Shown one piece after another: positions 46,349 through 58,600 of a DNA stretch of 64,000 bases. This DNA comes from Haematococcus lacustris. Lineage: Eukaryota; Chlorophyta; Chlorophyceae; Chlamydomonadales; Haematococcaceae. The DNA is taken from assembly GCA_030144725.1 (NCBI GenBank), contig JASKMD010000013.1, positions 5,271,605-5,335,604 on the forward strand, in the 5' to 3' direction. The stretch's first letter is position 1; each line of letters starts with the position of its first letter. Below the pieces are notes generated by a model. The model was not told where the DNA came from. It saw only the letters and a list, made by a program, of their open reading frames with translations, and did no database searches. Position numbers and translations under genes: made by a program.

Positions 46349-49300
46349 CTACGCAGCAATCTGCACTTGGCTCGCATGCCTGATACGATTCTCCATTTCG
46401 CCACGGAAGTGACGGATCAAACCCTGCAACAGGGCAACACAGCAGGGTTATGCACCATGCACCATTTGAGGCTCTGGAAGACAAACCCAGCCACTGCAAC
46501 ATCTGCTGTACTGGGGATTGGGAAGGTAGAGCCTCCTACATATGATGCTTGTGAGGCTGGTGTACAAGGAGCTGCCTGCAAGGCTGACGGGTAGTGGCAG
46601 CCAAGCCCTACCTGCACTGGCCAGGCTGCTGCATCACCCAGGGCACAGATGGTGTGGCCTTCAATCTGCTTGGTGATCTCCCACAACATGTCAATCTCCT
46701 CCACACGCGCATCCCCCTGCAGCCATGGCGGGACACAAGGCTCACAGCTCACAGGCCACGCTGCAGCCAGCACTCAGAGCTTGAGAAAAGCGTAGCATGT
46801 CTAATGGCTAAACTGGCAGCCAGGGCTTTCAACATACATTACCCTCCCCACGCCCACGCCTGGGCCATGCAATTCCAGCCAAATAGTGCCTCAGCAGATT
46901 ACAAACATGAGTGGTGGCCGCTTGGAGCGCCTCACCTCCCGCATGCGGGTCATGAGGTCGTACAGCCAGCCGGTGCCCTCGCGGCAGGGCGTGCATTGCC
47001 CACAGCTCTCGTGCTTGTAGAAGTAGCTCAAGCGGGCAATGGCGTCGATCACATCTGTGGACTTGTCCTGGGCACGGCACACATGGTCCAGCACATGCTG
47101 ACGCTGATGGCTGGCCAATACCCCATGCCATGCAGCAATGCATGCAGTGATGGTGATGACAACCACCCTAGCCCACACACCACCCAAGCCCCTATATTAC
47201 ACCCCAGCCCACACCCACACCCTACACACCACCCTAGCCTCAGCCTAGTAGCAGCCACAGCTGGTGCACCTGCCCTAGCATAACTGCCACGCCTGCTCTA
47301 GCATGACTGCCATGCCTGCCCTTGCATGGCTACCACGCCTGCCCTGCCATGCTTGGCATGTTGACCCGTCTCTCGACCCACCATGACAATAACTGCGGCT
47401 GTGCCCAGGCCGCTCTGCTGCTCCTTCAGCGCGTCAAAGTCCATCAGCACAGAGTCGCAGATCTTGCGGGGCAGCAGGGGCACTGAGGACCCCCCAGGAA
47501 TGATGGCCAGCAGGTTGTCCCAGCCACCGCGCACGCCACCTGCAGCCGGCCCGCACCACAGCTGGGCACAGTGGCAGCGCTGTACACACCATTTCACCCA
47601 TACAGCATAGGTGCATGGGACAGCACCATGACTGTAGTGGGGGTTGTTGGCTTACTCCAGCCACCACCCGGCATTGACAGTAACCCTTTGCTTGCACCAA
47701 TGTTGCCAGCATTGGTGTTGTTGGCTCACTCCAGCCACTAACCAGCATACACTGTAACCCTTTGCTTGCATTGCTTCCACACTGCTGGTGATGTACTGCG
47801 TCCCTCTTACCTGCATGCTTCTCAATGAGCTCCTTCAGTGGGATGCTCATCTCCTCTTCCACTGTCACTGGCCTGTTGACATGGCCGCTGATGCAGAACA
47901 GCTTGGTGCCCTGCAGCAACCCCATCAGACGGCATCAAGCGGCTCTGGGCCCAGCCAAGCTGGTGACACTGTGAGCCTTGCCCCTCATGTCTTCGCTAGC
48001 GGCTGGCTTGCGTGCAGCTACACACCGCATTGTTCTTGCGCCCAAACGAAGAAAACCACTCTGGGCCCCTCCTCAGAATGGTAGGTGACACAGCCACTGT
48101 CTCCACGTTTGTGACCGTGGTGGGGCAGCCATACAGCCCAACACCAGCAGGGAAGGGAGGCTTCAACCGTGGCTTGCCTGCACAGCATCCAGCGCCAGCA
48201 ACTGCCCACATGCCTGGCAATCTCCTCAACCTTGGCTGCATGGTTGCAGCGACTGGCAGTAGCATGCCCTTGAGACCCACCGTGCCCAAGACTACCCATC
48301 CCTGTGATGACATGGGCTGCACACCTTGCTTGCCCTCCAGAGACTCAATCAGGGCTGTCTCCTCCCCGCAGATGTAGGCGCCGGCTCCATAGTGCACAAA
48401 CAGGTCAAAGTCCACCCCTGAGCCACAAGCGTTCTTGCCTAGGTAGCCCTTAGCATACGCCTCTGCCACTGCTTTCTCAACAGCTTTGCGCTCATTCACA
48501 AACTCTCCCCTGCGCATGCAATAAACCACTCATTCACCCTTTTGTAGTGGATGCCAACAGCTTCGTGCCATGCCATGCAGTGGTGCATGCCAGTAAGTGG
48601 GGTCACACACCTGATATAAATATACCCAGCCCTCGCGCCCATAGCCGTCCCTGCCACCAGGCAACCCTCCACGAGCTTGTGTGGCTCATGGCGCATGATC
48701 TCACGATCCTGCACAACACGGCACATGTTGCTTCAATAGCAGATCTCTGACCTCTACGTAACAATCAGGCTAGTGTAGCTCTCACCTTGCAGGTTCCAGG
48801 CTCAGACTCATCGCCATTTACCACCAGGTAAGAGGGGCGTCCATCAGTTGCCTGCACACACACAGGAGGTGTATGCATGATGAGACCCAGCTGCACTGGT
48901 GGGCTCCACCCACTGTCAATGTCAGGTGCCACAGACTGCGGTGAACAGGCACCTTGGGCATGAAGCTCCACTTCAGCCCTGAAGGGAACCCTGCACCGCC
49001 CCGACCACGTAGGCCCGACTTCTTCATCTGATCAATGATCCAATCTCGTCCATTCACTAGGATGTCCTTGGTGCGGTACCAGTCCCCTCGAGACTCAGCA
49101 CCCTGCATGTGCAAAGAGCCCCTCGCGCGTCCCGCACGCGCATAAACTGGTCCGTGCAGTCCGCGCTCACCTTAATAGAGATATCGTGTCGCCCGTAGAT
49201 GTTTTGGAAGATGCGGTCCTCGTCCTTAAGACCTCCAAATGAAGTGCGCGCGGGTGGAGAGGCAGCGGGTGCACCTGGTGGCGCTGCTGGCGGAGCCGAA

Positions 49301-49510
49301 GCAGCTGGCGTGCTTAGTGCCCTGAATCTGCATCAGTAAGTAAGCTGAGCTTCAGTTCCATATCCATAGCCGTGCTCTCACAGTGCAAGGGTGGGGCCAA
49401 GCCAAACATAAGTGGTCCTCCGACCTGCCACGACAGTCCGCCACCGCGCCTGCAGCAAGAGCTTGAGTACCAAGAACCTGAGCCACGCTGAACCCTGCTC
49501 GCGGCAGCAT
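46349..49510 (-). CDS. NDUFV1: Complex I 51-kDa flavoprotein subunit (NADH dehydrogenase)
   Basis: Twelve exons close in frame: 49510-49425, 49327-49171, 49102-48953, 48851-48786, 48708-48611, 48509-48325, 48177-48026, 47910-47811, 47539-47382, 47067-46936, 46716-46612 and 46423-46349; 487 residues, the usual size with a presequence. This mitochondrial subunit binds NADH and FMN and carries cluster N3. Visible: presequence [14 protein letters not shown]...[11 protein letters not shown] (Arg/Ser/Ala-rich), the FMN/NADH site [18 protein letters not shown] from residue 111, [57 protein letters not shown], and the 4Fe-4S ligands [15 protein letters not shown] (Cys406, 409, 412) plus Cys452 in [16 protein letters not shown]. 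It is the NUOF homologue. It is transcribed divergently from the mTERF-like gene, 468 bp apart. Confidence 0.96.
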
Positions 49511-49978
49511 TATGATGCACTGACGCTTCCAAACTTAGTTTTCAACACACTCTGCACCCAACACGCAGTGCGGAGACTGTGCGCTAGGGTGCCTGACACG
49601 CCAGTGTGGTGTTGGAGCAACAAGAGACAAGTAGGCATGCCATGCCGACCATGGGCCACTATCGCGGCCAAAACAACAGTAGCCCCCGCTCTTGTCCCAT
49701 ACCTGGAGATGTACCCAGAAGCCCTGTACAGCTTTGTATGCGGACAATAAACTACTGGGGTCATGTAACACTGTTCAGTAGGGCCAGTACCATGTCAGCC
49801 CACTGTATACTGCTGCTCGCTGCTGTGGCATGCAGCACCATTCATAGCTAAAGCCTAGACTAAGTCACTTGTAACAGCTGGTGTGAACTCTTTGTGCATG
49901 GCGGTAAATCCCGTGTCACAGCTATCGCTGTCTTTGTCAGTATTTGTTTTGCCTGGGCAATGTAGCAGTGTGTGTTGA
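49511..49978. promoter_or_regulatory. Shared divergent promoter region
   Basis: Only 468 bp separate the start codons of the complex I subunit (-) and the mTERF-like gene (+), so both promoters and 5' UTRs must lie here. No specific factor site was identified. Confidence 0.5.
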
Positions 49979-51303
49979 ATGCGAGGGCTTGCTGCGGCCG
50001 GGCATGGCAAGCCCCAGAAACAAACCTTCAAACCTGTCTGGCGTGCTGTGAAAGTCAGCATCGTAGCTCGTCAACCGCGCATGGCTGCTTACCAGCCGGG
50101 TCAGATAGCCGGTGTGGCATACAGCAGCGACCGTCATCAGCAATGGCATCAATTCTTGACTGCATATGGTCTAGACCTTAATTCCCAGAGCCATGTAGGG
50201 TGTACTTGAGTGCTAGAGTAGCATTCCGTGCCCTCATCGCACCTCAGTCCATGCCTGCACCATCACAATTGCAGGTCATTGAGACCTGCCCAGAGCTACT
50301 TGACACCGACATCTACTCCGCAGGAATGGTCATTCTGCTCTTCAAAGCCTTTGGCTATACCGACAAAGACATCTGTTCACGGTGAGTGTGCATGCAGGCT
50401 GCCTTAAGGTGTTGCTGGTAGCTCCTCCACTTGATCAACAATTGACGTCCCTTAACGGCCACTCTCTTTCAGCCATGTACCCCACCCCACAGCATATGTG
50501 TTCCCACCCTGCTGCTAGGTTCAGCGCTTGGCCCAGCAAGCCAGGCTCAGGCTAGGCACCTGCCTCGCAACAGCCCGGACACAATGCCATCTCAACTTTG
50601 ACACGTCACAGTGGAAGTCAAGTGGAAGTCTCCCTGCACAGTGGAAGTCTCCTTGCACTGGCCCTGGTCCCTGTGTGTATGAGCTTGCCAGGTTGAATGA
50701 AAACCGAGGTAGGCAGGTATCTGCATGAGTCCCTCTCCTCTTGTGCCTAACAGAATCTTGACGATGTACCCCTTCCTGCTGGCCAAGAGCATCACCAGAG
50801 ACCTGCAGCCTGTCTTGGAGCACCTGGAGGGTGCTGGCTGCAAGGGCAACGACCTGCGCTTGCTGATGTGGGAGTACCCAGTGAGACGGGGCTTGCGGGG
50901 CATACGGGCATGCCCAGTGGTGTGGTGTTTGGTGGAGGTCACGGCGTTCACACCGCTCAGCCGCACAAATGCGGTGTGCACCTTGCTCCTGGCAACACAC
51001 ACCGGTGCGGACTTGCACTGACTGGGCAAGGCTTGCTGGTCTGTCCGCCACGAGCACAGTTCGTCTGGGGCCATAAACCATTAGATGTCAGACGAGGTAG
51101 ATCCGAGGTAGTGAAGTAGATTGCATAGAGAAGCATAGATCTGACTTTGCTCATGTGTAAAGATCTGCGTTCATCTGCGTAGATCATGTGGTCCCTACCC
51201 TGTGTGTTGCTGGCTGCAGAGGATCTTCAGCAATGACTTCAGGCGGCAAGCACGCCGCTTCGCAAGGCTGGGCATGTACGGCCTGTGCCTCTCAAAGCTG
51301 TGA
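49979..51303 (+). CDS. Small mTERF-like organelle protein
   Basis: Four exons: 49979-50194, 50275-50381, 50754-50880 and 51220-51303 (TGA), 177 residues. The middle and end contain repeats of the mTERF form: VIETCPELLDTD...LLFKAFGYTDKDICSRILTM, YPFLLAKSITRDLQPVLEHL followed by EGAGCKGNDLRLLMWEYPRI, i.e. a hydrophobic-Pro turn, two helices and the next P-x-I/L. mTERF proteins bind organellar nucleic acid and influence transcription or RNA processing. The N-terminus (MRGLAAAGHGKPQKQTFKPV) is basic and could be a targeting peptide. Only about two or three repeats are present, few compared with typical family members, so the protein may be truncated or a divergent short form. A second in-frame Met (MAAYQPGQ) at residue 35 is an alternative start. 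Confidence 0.78.
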
Positions 51304-51416
51304 TCGCCGCTTGTGGCACTGAACTGCCCCATCCTCAGGCAATGGGTGGGTGGGCAGTCAATGATAGGGGAGGCAGCAGGCAGGTGGGAGGGCAGGTGGG
51401 TGTGAAGGTAGTTGTG

Positions 51417-51421
51417 TGTAA
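51417..51421 (+). terminator. TGTAA poly(A) signal of the mTERF-like gene
   Basis: TGTAA about 115 bp after the stop codon; this pentamer is the common poly(A) signal of volvocalean algae. Confidence 0.45.
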
Positions 51422-52637
51422 AGGTGGGTGGGTGGACAGCGAATGGTGAGGCAGTGCCTGCTGCCACCAGGGCCACCCCAGCCATGGCTCCATAGCCAGG
51501 GGCACCAGGATGTGATGGTCCTTAGCTGCATGGCAAACTCCTCATCTGCCATGTGGCTGGCCCATTGCCAGTCGCCGCTGGCTGTGAACGAGCTGGGTGG
51601 GGCGACGCAGGTGCCTATGCATTGTGTGGGATCGGCTGAGGTACAGGAGCACTTGTACAGATATGGCGTCAGGAGGGCATCTTAGTCAGGAAAGGGTCGC
51701 CAAGGGCAATGCAGCAGTACTGGGCTGTGTCAGTGATAGGGCAGGACAAGGTATGCGTAGGTGTGTCCTCCATGGTAGGTGAGTTCCATGCTTTGTGTGT
51801 CCTGCATGGGAGGTGTGTCCCCCATGGCAGGTGTGTCCCCCATGCAGAGTGTTGTTTCCACAGCCATAATATGATGCAGCGATGTGTATCAATAGAGCAT
51901 TGACTGCCAAGGAGCCAATCTAGGCCAGTGGGTGGGAGCTGGGGTGGGATTATTGATGACGCACAGGGCATGCCTGAACCTCTAGATAGAAACGAGTGCA
52001 GGGGAAGCTCGCACGAGGAAGGGAGAGAGAGGAAGGGAGAGTGTGATTTTTGTAAGTGCCTAGTGAAAGAGCACCCACAATCGGGGTCCAGGTGCAGCCA
52101 GCAGCCATACTAATGTGCGAGTGACTTGGCGCCGTGACAGGCGTGTGACAGCTCGAGGGCAGGCCGGCTGGCGGACTGTCTCAATGCTTATGTAGAAGTG
52201 CCTATGTTGGAGGAGCAGCGGGGTCCGCGCCCCACCCGTGCTCGTCCATGCTCCACGCAAAGTGCTCGTCCTTGCCTCATGCTACATGATTGCATGGCGG
52301 GAAAACACATCCCCATCCAAGCTCCTGAATAATTGCTATAGAGTATGTGCGCAGCGTAGCATGAGCCGCTGCCATGCCCGTCATGGTTCACGCACACATC
52401 CCAGCTTTCGGCCGGCTGTGTTGGCTGCTGCCAGGTGCTGCAGGATGGGACTAATGCAGCAGTATCAAGACATGCATTGCAAGGGTAGTGCTACCAGCAG
52501 CGCTAAAGAACCATGTCATCAACTACCGCCACAAAGGGGGGGGGGGGGCAACCACTTTTTTCAACCGAAAAGCACGGCACCATCGACTTAATCGTATACA
52601 TCACCATCGCAGTCTATCTACAGCGCGGCGTGCTGCC
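51422..52637. other. Intergenic, upstream of pyridoxal reductase
   Basis: No gene supported. A short tandem of GTGTGTCC(CC)CATGG words lies near 51765-51845. Confidence 0.45.
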
Positions 52638-55600
52638 ATGCAGCACCGTGCGCAGCGAAATGCTCGCTCCTGCCGAGGTCCCAGCGCCCCTGCCGCTCTC
52701 CCGAGCTTCCCGTTCCTCAGCAGGTCGCCTCCACCTCCAAGACTGGCAGATCGCATCACCATTGCGCCAGGACTGAAAGTGTCGCGCATGGGTCTGGGCA
52801 CCTGGTCAGTGCCAGGTGTGCCGTTTGTCCAGCCGGCCGTGCCGCAGCGCGCTTGCTCGTGTCCCCAACACTACCAACGTAGCTGCTACTTCTAACTGCA
52901 AGCATGTGTCAGCGCCCTTGCCAGCCATCAAGACAGCAGCTAGGCTCAGCCGTGGCTGCCCAGCCCTGTAGCCCTGCAGCCCAGCCCTGAAACCCCTGCA
53001 GCCCTGCAGCCCTGGCTGACCCTAGGGGTGCCGGGTGCAGGTCCTGGGGCAACCAGTTCCTGTGGGGCTACCGCCAGGAGCAGGATGCTGAGCTGCAGCA
53101 GGTGTTCAACCTGGTGGTCCAGCGGGGCCTGAACCTGTTCGACACCGCGGACAGCTACGGCACTGGTAGGCCTCAAGGCTCCAGATCTGCATGCCTGCTC
53201 ACATCCGGCCACCATGTCGCACCATGTTACACCATGCCGGTGTGGATGCTATGGGTGATAACAGCCGGGTGGTGCCCCCCTCCCTCTCCTTGCAATATGT
53301 CTCTTCCTCACCCACCTGGGTGATGCTAAACCCTTGTGCCGGTTATAATCACGACTATGGTTCATTTCGCCCAGGCACAGCATGCTGGCAATGCAGCAGA
53401 GTACAGTGTGGCTGCAGCTTAACCACCCCTCCAGCTGAGCCACAGCTGGGGTGAAAGAAGGGCGTGGCTCTTACCCAGCCTTGATCTAACTGTGGTGGGA
53501 GAAGAGCATGGCTGTGGCCCAGCCGTGCAGCAGCAGCTGTGTGACCTTCATAGCAGCAGCCAAGCCATGTGGCCCACAAGGCAGTGTGTAATGTTTCAGT
53601 GTTGGTGTGAGAGACTCACCCACCGACGCACAGGCTGTGCACCCAGGCAATCAGCAGGCCAGCACCAGCACCCAGCACCCATGCAGATCCCGCAAAGTGG
53701 TGTGTGGTCTCCTCAGCACCAGCCAAGTTGGCAACGCATCAGGCATGGGCTGGCGCTGCACGGAGTGAGCTGCTGCCGGGGTGTTGTAGGTTGTGGGTGC
53801 TAATGTGGCGCCAGTGCTTAGCATGCCCGTCATGGTGTGGGGAGCCATGCTACCTCTGCCGAGTAGGGTGTGAAGAGGCACGCACAGGCGTGTAAAGGCA
53901 TGCACAGGCATAGTGGAACTGGCTGAGGAGAGGCGCCACGAGCAGCAAGGCAACAGGGCAGAAGCTGAGGGCTGGAGGCTGGGCAGGAGCATGGTGCTGA
54001 GTGCGGGATGAGAGGCTGCATGACTGTCAGGGCCACACGCTGTAGCACAGGGCCGTGGGTCGGCGCATGCATCAGGGGTCAGGGTCTGGTGCTGTTCTGT
54101 GCTGACTGCTGCTGCTAGGCCTTGGGTCAAAGGTGTGGCAACCAGTTGTGGCTCAGGCCCAGGCCAGCCCTGCTCTCAGGAGGCTGAGCTACCAGGGCAG
54201 GCAGGCTACCTGCACACCTCCACAGGGTCCTGCATGTGGCCCATGCTCTGCTGAGCACGCTGGTCAAATTACCTGGCTGACCCTGGCTGGCCCTGGGCCT
54301 CTCCTAGATTGGCACCTGGATCAAAGACGCTCCAAGCTAATGCCAGCACACAGATAGGCACCTAAACTAGCTTGCCCGGACACTTACAAGCGTGCTGCTA
54401 CTCTGCCACTGCCCTGCTGCTGCTGCTGCTGCTGCCCTATCGACCTGCTGCACTACTGCCCGGCTGCTGCCCTACTGCTGCTGTCAGCTTACACTAGCAA
54501 GCCTCCAGCTGCCTCTGCAATGATCCCTGGGTGTTCCTATGACACAGCGACTGTGGCCCTGGCTGCCCGACTGCTCCTGTCTGCTGCCGGCACTGCACTG
54601 CACCCAGGACGCCTGGATGGTCGCAGTGAGAAGCTGCTGGGCAGGTTCATGCAAGAGTGCCCCAAGCGCAAGGCCGACCTGGTCATCGCCACCAAGCTGG
54701 CAGGTGGGGCTCACTGACCTCACTGACGTGTGTGCTGTGTCGGAAAGGACACCCACCCATGTCCTTACAGTGCCCAAACTACACATTCATTCCCAGGACA
54801 CACACATGCTGGTTTGATGCAGCAGGACGCCTGTGCTGCCACATGCCCATTTGGGTGGGCGGGCGGGCGGGCGGGCGGGCGGGCGGGCGGGCGGGCGGGC
54901 GGGCGGGCGGGCGGGCGGGCGGGCGGGCGGGCGGGCGGGCGGGCGGGCGGGCGGGCGGGCGGGCGGGCGGGCGGGCGGGCGGGCGGGCGGGCGGGCGGGC
55001 GGGCGGGCGGGCGGGCGGGCGGGCGGGCGGGCGGGCGGGCGGGCGGGCGGGCGGGCGGGCGGGCGGGCGGGCGGGCGGGCGGGCGGGCGGGCGGGCGGGC
55101 GGGCGGGCGGGCGGGCGGGCGGGCGGGCGGGCGGGCGGGCGGGCGGGCGGGCGGGCGGGCGGGCGGGCGGGCGGGCGGGCGGGCGGGCGGGCGGGCGGGC
55201 GGGCGGGCGGGCGGGCGGGCGGGCGGGCGGGCGGGCGGGCGGGCGGGCGGGCGGGCGGGCGGGCGGGCGGGCGGGCGGGCGGGCGGGCGGGCGGGCGGGC
55301 GGGCGGGCGGGCGGGCGGGCGGGCGGGCGGGCGGGCGGGCGGGCGGGCGGGCGGGCGGGCGGGCGGGCGGGCGGGCGGGCGGGCGGGCGGGCGGGCGGGC
55401 GGGCGGGCGGGCGGGCGGGCGGGCGGGCGGGCGGGCGGGCGGGCGGGCGGGCGGGCGGGCGGGCGGGCGGGCGGGCGGGCGGGCGGGCGGGCGGGCGGGC
55501 GGGCGGGCGGGCGGGCGGGCGGGCGGGCGGGCGGGCGGGCGGGCGGGCGGGCGGGCGGGCGGGCGGGCGGGCGGGCGGGCGGGCGGGCGGGCGGGCGGGC

Positions 55601-58600
55601 GGGCGGGCGGGCGGGCGGGCGGGCGGGCGGGCGGGCGGGCGGGCGGGCGGGCGGGCGGGCGGGCGGGCGGGCGGGCGGGCGGGCGGGCGGGCGGGCGGGC
55701 GGGCGGGCGGGCGGGCGGGCGGGCGGGCGGGCGGGCGGGCGGGCGGGCGGGCGGGCGGGCGGGCGGGCGGGCGGGCGGGCGGGCGGGCGGGCGGGCGGGC
55801 GGGCGGGCGGGCGGGCGGGCGGGCGGGCGGGCGGGCGGGCGGGCGGGCGGGCGGGCGGGCGGGCGGGCGGGCGGGCGGGCGGGCGGGCGGGCGGGCGGGC
55901 GGGCGGGCGGGCGGGCGGGCGGGCGGGCGGGCGGGCGGGCGGGCGGGGCGGGCGGGCGGGCGGGCGGGCGGGCGGGCGGGCGGGCGGGCGGGCGGGCGGG
56001 CGGGCGGGCGGGCGGGCGGGCGGGCGGGCGGGCGGGCGGGCGGGCGGGCGGGCGGGCGGGCGGGCGGGCGGGCGGGCGGGCGGGCGGGCGGGCGGGCGGG
56101 CGGGCGGGCGGGCGGGCGGGCGGGCGGGCGGGCGGGCGGGCGGGCGGGCGGGCGGGCGGGCGGGCGGGCGGGCGGGCGGGCGGGCGGGCGGGCGGGCGGG
56201 CGGGCGGGCGGGCGGGCGGGCGGGCGGGCGGGCGGGCGGGCGGGCGGGCGGGCGGGCGGGCGGGCGGGCGGGCGGGCGGGCGGGCGGGCGGGGCGGGCGG
56301 GCGGGCGGGCGGGCGGGCGGGCGGGCGGGCGGGCGGGCGGGCGGGCGGGCGGGCGGGCGGGCGGGCGGGCGGGCGGGCCTACGAGTGCATAGGAAGGACA
56401 AACAACTGTGCCATGGGCGGTGTGCATGGCTTGTGGGAGGAGAGTGGTCTCTGGGGGACATGTTGCCATCATTTTTTGTTTCCCACCCGCCGTGCCCCAC
56501 CGTGCCGTGCCACGCCATGCCCCTGTTGTGGGACCTGCCACTTCAGGCTATCCCTGGCGAGTGCTGCCATCCCTGGTGGTGGATGCGGCTAAGGCAAGCT
56601 GTGAGCGACTAGGCACACAGCAGCTTGGCCTGGTGCAGGTGAGCGCCCCTGCTTGGTCCTAGTCAGGACCCAGGGTCAGGGGCAGGGTCAGGGCCAGGGC
56701 CAGGGTCAGGGGTAGGGGCAGGGTCAGGGGCAGGGTCAGGGCCAGGGCCAGGGTCAGGGGTAGGGGCAGGGGCAGGGGCAGGGTCAGGGGCAGGGTCAGG
56801 GGCAGGGGCAGGGGCAGGGGTAGGGGTAGGGGCAGGGTCAGGGTCAGGGTCAGGGTCAGGGCCAGGGCCAGGGTCAGGGGTAGGGGCAGGGGCAGGGGCA
56901 GGGGCAGGGGCAGGGGCAGGGGCAGGGGCAGGGGCAGGGGCAGGGGCAGGGGCAGGGGCAGGGGCAGGGGCAGGGGCAGGGGCAGGGGCAGGGGCAGGGG
57001 CAGGGGCAGGGGCAGGGGCAGGGGCAGGGGCAGGGGCAGGGGCAGGGGCAGGGGCAGGGGCAGGGGCAGGGGCAGGGGCAGGGGCAGGGGCAGGGGGGGC
57101 AGGGGCAGGGGCAGGGGGGGCAGGGTGCAGGGGGGGCAGAGGGGTCAGGGTCAGCCACGTCTCAGCCTGCCCTGAGTTAGTTTTAATGTTGCCTATCTCA
57201 ATGTTTGTCAGCCTCAGCTAAAGGATTAGGTTGGGCTGAGGAGGAGTGTCGGGGTTTGGCCCCGACCCCAGCCACGACTCTGCCTGCCCAGGCCTGCTGG
57301 GCCCCAACCCCCGCCCTCCATGACCCCAGCTCTCACCAGCTGCATCAACACCAGCTCTCAGCAGCATGAGCCCTAGCTATAGGTCTAAGGAGGCTGCTGC
57401 TGGAGCCGCGCTGCAAGGGCGAAGCGGTGCTTGTTGCAGCTCAGGCAGTGCAGCCTCGCTTGCACCTGAACCAAACCAGGCTTGTGTTTGGAGTTGGTCG
57501 GTATGCGTGTTGTGTTATGTTTTGCTGTGTGCTGTGTTGCTGCTTGTGCGGTGTGATATGGTGTGGTGTGCCAGATGGTATATGGTGAACGCACATAGAC
57601 TGGTCTGCAGGGGTCAGCAGGAGGGTGCTTGACGGAGCCAACCACGCTGATGTGGGGCACCACACCCTGACCCACTTTCTGCTCCCCACTGCATCCCCCT
57701 CATAGCCCTGCTCTGCCCATATCTCATATGCGGCTCCACGTCTAGCCCCAGGCATCGGTCTCAGGCCTCCGCTGACCTGCTGCGCCCCTTGAACCGACCA
57801 ACACTTGCCCCACGCCGCAAAGTGAACCTGTTGGCGCCTGCAGCTTCACTGGAGTGCATCCAACTACGCACCCTGGCAAGAGCTGGCCCAGCAGGCAGGC
57901 CTGGCCGACTGCTATGACCAGGGGCTGTGCAAGGCGGTGGGCGTCAGCAACTTCGGTGCCAAGCGCCTGCGTCAGCTGCATGCCTACCTCAGCAAACGCG
58001 GAGTACCTCTTGCCACTGTCCAGGTGACAGACACGTGGCGCCACCGTTTTTGTGGCCACGGCTGCCACCGGTGCTGCTGCTGCTGCTCCTGTGCAACTGT
58101 TGTCAAGCCACACTGGCTAGGATTGCAAATACCTCAAAAAATGAGCTCAATGGATGCAACACTTGATGACTGGGCAGTTAGTGCATTGTAGGCCCACCAA
58201 TGATCCTCAAGGGGGTTGTACACTGGAACAGGACAAAGCCAGGGCCATAGGGTGCTCAAGGGTACGTGCCATGTATGGTGAGACTGGTGACAGTTGTACG
58301 CAGGATCATGGCAATGATCACCAGCATCCTGGGAGAGCTTCTCTCAGATAGCCATTCCACCCATGCCAATGCATGCCAGCTCCTGAACTGGCATAGCAGG
58401 CAGCTTGCTGCTTGTTGCGTCGACATGTGCAGATCCAGTTCAGCCTGCTGTCACGCACACCTCTGGTGCTCGAGACCAAGGCGGTTGCTGATGAGCTGGG
58501 CATACGCCTCATCAGCTACAGCCCACTGGCCCTGGGCCTGTTGTCAGGTGAGCAGAGGCATGACACTGCCTGCTCAGTGGACAGCTGGGAGGTACCTCTA

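Noticed and set aside
54657..56612. Very long open frames (over 500 residues) encoding poly-GRAG or poly-PPAR on both strands
   Set aside because: They are products of the 4-bp GGGC period, which keeps several frames free of stops; true exons of pyridoxal reductase lie on both sides.
56881..57136. Telomere-like repeat
   Set aside because: GGGGCA and GGGTCAG differ from the algal telomere unit TTTTAGGG and lie inside an intron.
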